DNA of 64,000 nt from Anastatus disparis. Its lineage: Eukaryota > Arthropoda > Insecta > Hymenoptera > Eupelmidae. Below are positions 57,446 to 64,000 of this stretch, one piece after another; position 1 is the first letter of the stretch; each line of letters begins with the position of its first letter. Under the pieces are notes generated by a model that was given only the letters and a program-made list of their open reading frames with translations, was not told the origin of the DNA and made no database searches. A program made the translations under genes and the position numbers. The DNA lies in assembly GCA_017163975.1 (NCBI GenBank), contig JAFFSR010000307.1, forward strand, positions 1,871,001-1,935,000, given 5' to 3'.

Positions 57446-60232
57446 TTAAAGTCTAGCTCGGAGCAGAGGCTCATTCTCAAGGGAAAGGTAGTGCGAGTAT
57501 GTTGATGCCTTGAATAATGCCAATGATGAAGAATTTCTTAATGATGATGGTAGACCGTTCCATAGTTGCGATGACATAACCAGGAATGATCTTTGGTGAT
57601 ACTCGGTAGATGAAAAAGGAATGGTTAACGGTCTCACATCACCCCTCAGTGTCCTCACAGGCCGGCTCCATAAATATCTAGAATAAAAATATGAAGGTGA
57701 GCATGACAAAAACATTTTGTATAAGAAGGTAGTAGTGAAGTAGTTTCTTCTACCCGAAGTGGATAACCAGCCTAGAGAGGACCTGTAAGCAGAGATGTGC
57801 TCGCGCCTACTTACACCATGGATGTAACGAACACCAGAGTTTACTACCCTTTGAAGCCTCAGATCGAGTTCAGCGGAAAGGTCAATATAGACCAAACAGC
57901 AGTAATCAAGCAAAGGAAACAGCAAGGAACGGATAAGATGCTTACGTAGTGCAATGGTGGTACTTTTTCGAAAGAAATTTAATCTATAGAGCAATGAGTG
58001 GCTTTTGCTGCATACATGCGCAATTTGATCCTTCCAGTTCAACTTACTATCAAGCCATACACCAAGACTACGAACAGAAGATTCAAACTTAATAAGGTCA
58101 CCATTTATTGGCACACCAGTGATGTATAATGAGGGCAGCATATTGACATAGAAATAAGATCCAATAATAATAGCTTTTGTTTTGTTCACATTTAATTTTA
58201 GATGAATGTTTGTCGCCCAGTTAACAATACCAACAGCTTGATCACTCATGAGAGCAGTAACAGAAGCTAACTTAGCAATTGGGAAGTGAATGTACACCTG
58301 AAGATCATCAGCATAAATAAGATGCTGCACATCGGCATGGAAGTCAGCAGCCACATCATTGATGTATATAGAAAACAACAGTGGACCAAGGACAGGGCCC
58401 TGAGGAACACCAGTATTTAATGTTACATAGTCAGATGCATTACCATCTGCATCAATAACAGCCTGCTGTCTCTCAGAGAGATAAGACGCAAACTATTGCA
58501 CAACTGAATGCGAGATGTCAAGAGAAGACATTTTTCTGAGCAGAGAGACATGGCATACCGTATCAAATGCCTTGCTGAAATCAAATAACAACAGCAACGT
58601 CACGTAGCGTCTGTCCATATTGCGTCTAATGTCCTCAGTTAGTTTCAGTAGTGCGGTCTGGGTACTATGTCCAGTTCGAAATTCAGTCTGATAAGGGTCT
58701 AGTAGCTGTCGCGTAGACAAGTAATTGTAGAGTTGATCATAGACTAGACGTTTAAGAACCTTGGACATAAAAGATAATAAAGAAATTGGCCTAATGTCAC
58801 CAAAAGCTTGAGGAGAGGAGATTTTGTTTATTGTAGTGACCAGCGAGATCTTCCAGCATGAAGGAAATAAGGACTCATGCAATGAGTCGTTATAAATGCG
58901 ATATAACAAAGGCCCAATGACCGGAAATGCCGCACGGATGAAAGATTGAGGAACAGCATCAAGCCCTCTGGCCTGTGAAGCTGAATAACAAACAGCCACC
59001 CATACCTCCTCCAAAGTAACTGCATTAAACTTAAACGTGGGTTTAAGTGGTTCATCCAGAGCAAGTGTATTCATGTAATCAGAAATGGAGGGGACCAGAG
59101 GATCAAACGCAACGCCACCAAAATACCGATTTAAATCATTAATTGAAAAAGAGTGTCGAGAGTCACTACTGCTGGAACGTACGCCAAGGTTCTTGAGTTC
59201 CTTCCAGATCTGTCTTGCGTCAGTAATCTTAGATAGTCTGTCGTGGTAATACAGTAATTTAGCTGATTCGATGCATGAATGAGCCCGATCTCGAGCATCT
59301 TTATAACATATAAGATCAGCACGCAGTCTAGTATGTTTAAAACGTCTGTGAAGCCTATCTCTCTCAGAGATTAAGCGGTGATGTTCGGAGGTAAACCACG
59401 GACGATGACTCTTGCTCTGTCGAACACGCCTAACAGGCACAAACCGTGAGATAGCCTCATTAAGATGAGTGTAAAGACATTCAAGGCTAGCCAAAAGAGA
59501 AGAGTCACCGCTACACATAGCACAATTTAGCGATCGAAAATAATCGAGAAGAGCAGTTTCATCAACCGCTTTATAATCACGATAAGTAAAATTATTAAGT
59601 GTAGGCCTAGAGAGAGACGACTTCACAGTCGCAGCAATGAAGTCATGTCCGTCAATAAATGGTACATCAGTCTTCCAATAGTCAAGCAATAAGTCATTGG
59701 CATCGACAAGGCACAAGTCGAGCCACGTATCAGAGGAATAAGTATGATGCGTAGGTTCATACGGCACAGAAAAAAGTGCATTTTCCTTAAAAAGGCTCTT
59801 AAGGAACACAGAATCATCAGATTTAGAACATAAATTAGTGTTGAAATCTCCCAAAACTACCTTAGTACTATAATTGTGAATATGAGTGGTCAAATCAGAA
59901 ATAAAGTCTGTGTTGGCCAAAAATGGAGCGTGAGGTGGTCTATAAACAACACTAACGAAAATGGGTAAAGCCAAGTCAGATGAGTTGACCTCACAGAAAA
60001 GATACTCAGGTACAGCAGGCTTACCACTCCAGCTTCCAGAGGATAAACAGAGACGCACAGAAGTGAGAGAGCAGTGTACAAATAAAGCAACACCACCGGT
60101 GTTACGATCCCGTCTATGAAGCACATACCCATCAAGAGCAATCAAAGAATCACAAACTATCTGGTCCAGTTTGGTCTCAGTGACAGCTATGACGTGGAAA
60201 TAAGGGCGAGAAGCCAAAAAGAGTCTAATCAT
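57446..60232 (-). pseudogene. CR1/L2-like ORF2 of element 2, one stop
   Basis: A single frame of about 928 codons with one TAG at 58493-58495, in a position where relatives carry Trp (TGG), so one base explains it. Endonuclease: AVTETKLD, VVYRPPHAPF, GDFNTNL, WLDLCLVDAND. RT: DFSKAFDTV, TGVPQGPVLGPLLF in the gap, catalytic YADD at 58304-58315. Thumb and C-terminus to 57446. Otherwise intact, so recently active or rescued only by read-through. Confidence 0.88.
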
Positions 60233-60393
60233 CTTAATGTGCGCTCTAATAGAGTTGGCATTGAAATGACAAACTCTGAGACCATCCTTAGTAGTGAAAT
60301 GATCATGAATGACCGATGAAATAGTATTGTTAGAAGGAAGAAGTGTGTTAGAGTGAGAAGGAAGAGAGAATGAGCTTACCCCAGTGTCAGATG

Positions 60394-61680
60394 TTAAGTG
60401 GCTACATCGCTGCTGGCTGATACCAATGAGAGCTTCGCTAAAAAAGCATCTAGGTCGTCATCCGATGCAATACGAATAGCTGTATCCTCCTTCTTCCTTC
60501 TGACGAAGATCTTACCATCACGTACAAACGTAAGGAAGTTGTACCTCTTATCTTTGGCCTTCCTGAGCACTCTCAACTTCAGTTGGTGCAATGAGTGTGG
60601 CAGATATTCATTGATGTTGATCAAGGAAGGAGTAAGTGTTTCCACAAATATAATTCCTTGCAGAAGGTCATTCCTGATCTTAGAGGTATGAAGGCTACCC
60701 ATCTTGATCTTTGCTCCAATAACAGATCGCGCCAACGAGGCACTCTTCATAGTGACGAGCAACGGCGTCGTAAGCAGTGGAGGATCACCTTGAGATGTTG
60801 TTGCAGAAGGAGCAGTACTATCATCAGTTCTACGAGCTGTAGCAGGTCGCGACAAAGGTCGAACTGAAACAATGTCATTGAGAGCAAAACCAGAATTAAG
60901 AGAAGACAATACAGCAAAGACATCGCTCTTCAGATCATTAAATTCATTAGGAACCAAGCCTCCAAACACCAAGTCTGATGCACGCTCAAGACGCTGCTGG
61001 CCAGCCGCTAAGACATCACATTGTTGCCGTAAAGATTTATTGAGCTTGTCCAATTCCTGTAGTTTAGCAGCCATAGGGTCAGATAATGCCTGATCAGGCA
61101 CAACAGAGAGAAATTCATCCACCTTCGCCTTAAGCTCCCGATAATCCTGACAAACCTTGTCAAGTCTTGCCTCAGTTGCTCCACAACGTTCCTCACATGT
61201 CACAGCAATACCATCCACCCATGTCTCCAAAGTTGTAAATCTCCCATCCAGTTTTAATAGTTGAGTGCCAATATTGTTGATCTTGGTGTCCAATGCATCC
61301 AGCTTATCTAATTTCTCCATCTTCTTCAATATAGAAGACAAAAGTTCATTTGTCTGTAGCGCCGGTAGTATCGGAGTTGGAGTTCGCGACACAGACAGAG
61401 AAGCTGAGACATCACTCACAGAACCCACAGAACTGGAACGTGATCGATTGCAATCAGGATTTGCAGCTGCTATGCAAAAGTTACGTACCTTCATTTGTTG
61501 GTCGTTATCGTCTCTGACTATGAGCAGTTTAGTACAAGAGCTGTGATAGGTCTTACCACAGCGACCACAGAGCTGAGGCTTAGATGCAGCACTAAAGTTT
61601 TTAAAACAGAGACCACATTGATTGGACGTAGTGACCTTTAAGATTAGAAAACAGCTTAATTGAAACGAATCTTGAATTTT

Positions 61681-61720
<40 letters not shown>

Positions 61721-61755
61721 AGAGACCTGTAAGAGCAAGCAAGGAAGACGATCAA
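60394..61755 (-). CDS. CR1/L2-like ORF1 of element 2
   Basis: 453 open codons. A zinc finger of PHD type begins at ~residue 46 (CGLCFKNF, CGRCGKTYHSSC). A long coiled coil follows (KKMEKLDKLDALDTKINNIG), and the conserved C-terminus has LININEYLPHSLHQLKLRV and DGKIFVRRKKED. The first ~40 residues translate a (GA)n run and look non-coding; a start or splice acceptor near 61635, just before the finger, is more likely. RNA-binding partner of ORF2. Confidence 0.8.
61684..61717. repeat. (GA)n microsatellite in the 5' UTR
   Basis: About 17 GA units near the start of CR1-like element 2. Confidence 0.9.
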
Positions 61756-61957
61756 GCCGCTATAGTCAGTCGTGTGTCATGCTTGAAGCTTGTTATACAC
61801 ACGAGAGCCGAGAGTTCGGCGATATAATAAAACCTCTTTACTAATTACTTTTTGTCGTTCTTATTCAGGTATACCTTTTGTATCCTCCCCTCGAACACGC
61901 TAATTGGTGGAGTGTGGACACCCATAAATCCTGGTCAATTTAGACCGGCAATCCCAC

Positions 61958-62829
61958 ACTATTTGGTCTTTACGAGTTAAATTTATTGTTGGGCTTTTGT
62001 TTATTGTGTTTTCTCTGATTTTGTGTAGACATGTTTGTTTGTTAGATAGCCAAGTTTTATTTCAGTTTTTTTGTGTTGCAGCTTGTTTAATTGTTATTGG
62101 TAAATTTTCTATAGTTGCATGAATTTCATTTGATGCTATTTTTTCTTTTAATCTGTTTTGAAGTTGAATAGAGTTTGAAGATGAAAGTGATAGTGTTATG
62201 CTTTTATTATTAGTTTGTAATAATTTGTTTCGGATTAAATTGACTATAGGTCTTTTTGAGTAGGGGTTTTTGATTTTATTTAGTGCATTTGAAGAGAGCG
62301 TATATATGATGAAGTGGTCTTTGGATGTGTCTTGAGTGATTATCAAAGCTTTAAGTATGGTCAATATTCTGCATGGTTTGAGTTAAAGGCATTTAAGTAT
62401 GAGGTTTTTATTTCATCTGCTTCAGAGGATATGGCAATTCCTGTCATCTTTTTTAAGCTGTGAGTGCTTGTAAATATTTCTTGAGTTCAAGGATCTTTTT
62501 GAATATTCTTTGTGTCTTGATTTATCATTTTTAGGTTGAGTATTTCTATTAGAGGAGGTACTGGTGTCTGAGTAATAATTTCAGGAATGAAGATATTCCA
62601 TTCTATTACGAGATCATGTAGTCTCTTTGCATAAGGTTTCAAGTAGTTTTTGTATTCTAAGTAGGAGAGAGCTTCATTTTCGTATGTGATTCTGAACATT
62701 TTAGTATTTGATAAGGAAGCTATTTTACAGGCGTATTTACATATCAGTAATTTTCTTCTGTGAGCTAGAAGTAGTATATTACTTTCTGTTAGTAAGCTGG
62801 TAGTAGGAATGATGTAAAATGCACCAATG
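61958..62829 (-). pseudogene. I/Jockey-like ORF2: RT thumb to RNase H region
   Basis: From high to low: TSLLTESNILLLAHRRKLLI and YACKIASL (end of RT), then EWNIFIPEIITQTPVPPL, and an RNase H-like stretch (FIIYTLSSNALNKIKNPYSK, with the usual TDS box decayed to TLS). It runs to NLTRKDQIV at the junction with the CR1-like element and continues at 57243. Stops and frameshifts throughout. Confidence 0.78.
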
Positions 62830-63875
62830 GGTTTCTCATACTAACTTCGAGAACCTTCGCCTGCTGCTAACGGCAGTATTTTTTTTTTGCACATTCGTAT
62901 GAGTTTTAGTCACACGATTGTTTACCAGTCAGCCCTCACTGTATGATTCTTTTCTGGGAGCCAGAACTTCAGTTGAATAGAAAGAGGCCGGCTTGAAGTT
63001 TATTGGTAATTAATTTCTGCCGTTGTCATTTCGGCTTCCTGTTTTTGAGACTCCATCAAAGCTTTTATTTCCAATTTTAGCACTGACTTCGGACAATTGC
63101 TCCACATAAATTGGATTTAATGTCCCTCCACTCTGTATTGCTTCAGGGACGGCCTTCTCTATTTTTATTGTTCACTTTATTCCCTTGCCGCTTTGCTGAA
63201 ATTCTTTCATACTCCTCTACGTTAACTTCACAGTTTTCAGTGACGTCGTTCATCGTTGTCAGGCTGCTCGCTTATTCTAAGCTTGCCGCCTGACTGCATC
63301 TTTTTTAAGCATTCTATTCAGCTTGTACTTCTCCTTCTTTCGATACATTCGGCCACCAAGCCTTGATCTTCATTAACGTCAACTGAATTTGTTTGTTATT
63401 TGTCTCTTGCATTTGTTTATTTATTATTTTTACTTTTTTTATTATTACTACTGTTATTTTTATTTATTTTTCGTTTGAAAAATTTATTGGTATTGAATTT
63501 TGTTCCTTTAGCGTATTTTTCTTTCTTGCACTGTTTTATTCGGCCGCCGCTTTGACCTGAATGTGTTATTTGTCTTTTGTATTCATTTATTTATTAATTT
63601 ATCAATATCATTTTCACTTTGTCATTATTATTATTATTTTAGCTTTCATATTTTTTTTGAAAAATTCATTGGTAATGAACTTTGTTTCTTCAGCTTGTAC
63701 TTCTTTCTTCTACTATTTCATTTAGCCACCGCTTGACCTCAATTTGCTTGCGTCGTGCTATTTGTCCCTTGCATTCGTTCATTTATTAATTTATCAATAT
63801 TATTTTTACTCTATTATCATTATTATTTTAATTTTTATATTTTTTTGTTGAAAAATTTATTGGTAATGAACTCGG
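62830..63875 (+). repeat. ~185-bp tandem repeat inside the I/Jockey-like element
   Basis: GAAAAATTTATTGGTAATGAA-type motifs end successive units near 63478, 63659 and 63849, with TTCAGCTTGTACTTCT and GCCACCGCTTGACC in each. A diverged unit begins near 62990. It stands where the catalytic RT palm (YADD) should be. Confidence 0.72.
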
Positions 63876-64000
63876 TTTATTATACTATTAAAAACAAAGT
63901 GATACTTATAACTGAGCCCTGAGGTACTCCGTTGGTTAATATATGTTGATCAGAGCATGAGTTTTTTATTTTAACTTGTATGTATCTCTGATTTAAAAAA
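63876..64000 (-). pseudogene. I/Jockey-like ORF2: RT fragment at window end
   Basis: The minus strand reads FLNQRYIQVKIKNSC, then LTNGVPQGSVISITLFLIV, the RT box before YADD. It is cut by stops and then by the tandem repeat; the element goes on beyond the window. Confidence 0.75.

Larger units (their letters stand above)
57244..61957 (-). mobile_element. CR1/L2-like non-LTR retrotransposon 2, nested
   Basis: Bounded by ACTATT at 57238-57243 and 61958-61963, a 6-bp target duplication inside the I/Jockey-like ORF2. It has a 5' UTR of ~200 bp, ORF1 and ORF2. The ATCTATC-type repeat tail is followed by about 50 bp of unrelated sequence before the duplication, possibly a 3' transduction. A different family from element 1 (low protein identity). 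Confidence 0.9.

Overview
The window is a dense, nested graveyard of transposable elements in an AT-rich eukaryotic genome. I see no convincing host gene, no rRNA, no free-standing tRNA gene and no CRISPR array. The mix of a long-LTR Gypsy-type retrotransposon, CR1/L2-like and I/Jockey-like non-LTR elements, a multi-exon hAT, Helitrons, a Kolobok-like element and many TTAA-flanked foldbacks points to an arthropod, most likely an insect. A hymenopteran or similar AT-rich species is possible, but the sequence does not settle it.

Region by region. (1) 42-13516: a Gypsy-like LTR retrotransposon on the minus strand, with near-identical 915-bp LTRs, inserted in a (TA)n microsatellite. A CR1/L2-like element (1527-6912) has jumped into its 3' ORF and left a 6-bp target duplication. 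(2) 13573-15345: AT-rich DNA without genes. (3) 15346-20801: a hAT element with a four-exon ZMYM1/DUF4371-type transposase carrying two in-frame stops, and a 205-bp TA-flanked MITE inside it. (4) 20815-21240 and 55936-56760: two adjoining parts of one kind of non-LTR reverse transcriptase. Between them lie 34.7 kb bounded by ~601-bp inverted repeats (21243-21843 and 55329-55930). (5) Inside that interval are TTAA-flanked foldbacks of several families, a 192-bp hairpin-bearing tandem repeat, a 2.5-kb giant foldback, an OTU-protease pseudogene next to a GGGCCC minisatellite, a 29-bp array split by a MITE, a decayed Helitron with Rep, PIF1 helicase and a Ulp1-like protease (35929-42297), a second Helitron remnant (47690-49345), two SINEs with clear target duplications, and a Kolobok-like element (50047-53062). 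(6) 56768-64000: an I/Jockey-like non-LTR element split by a second CR1/L2-like element (57244-61957). A ~185-bp tandem repeat lies where part of its RT should be.

How they work together: the elements are layered, not cooperating. Relative ages can be read from the nesting. The broken RT and its inverted-repeat interval are old. The Helitrons and Kolobok are intermediate. The LTR element (four or so differences between its LTRs) and the CR1 copy inside it are young. Several autonomous sources are partly readable (Kolobok, Helitron, hAT, CR1), but every one has at least one lesion in a key frame, except ORF2 of the first CR1-like element, which is open for 923 codons.
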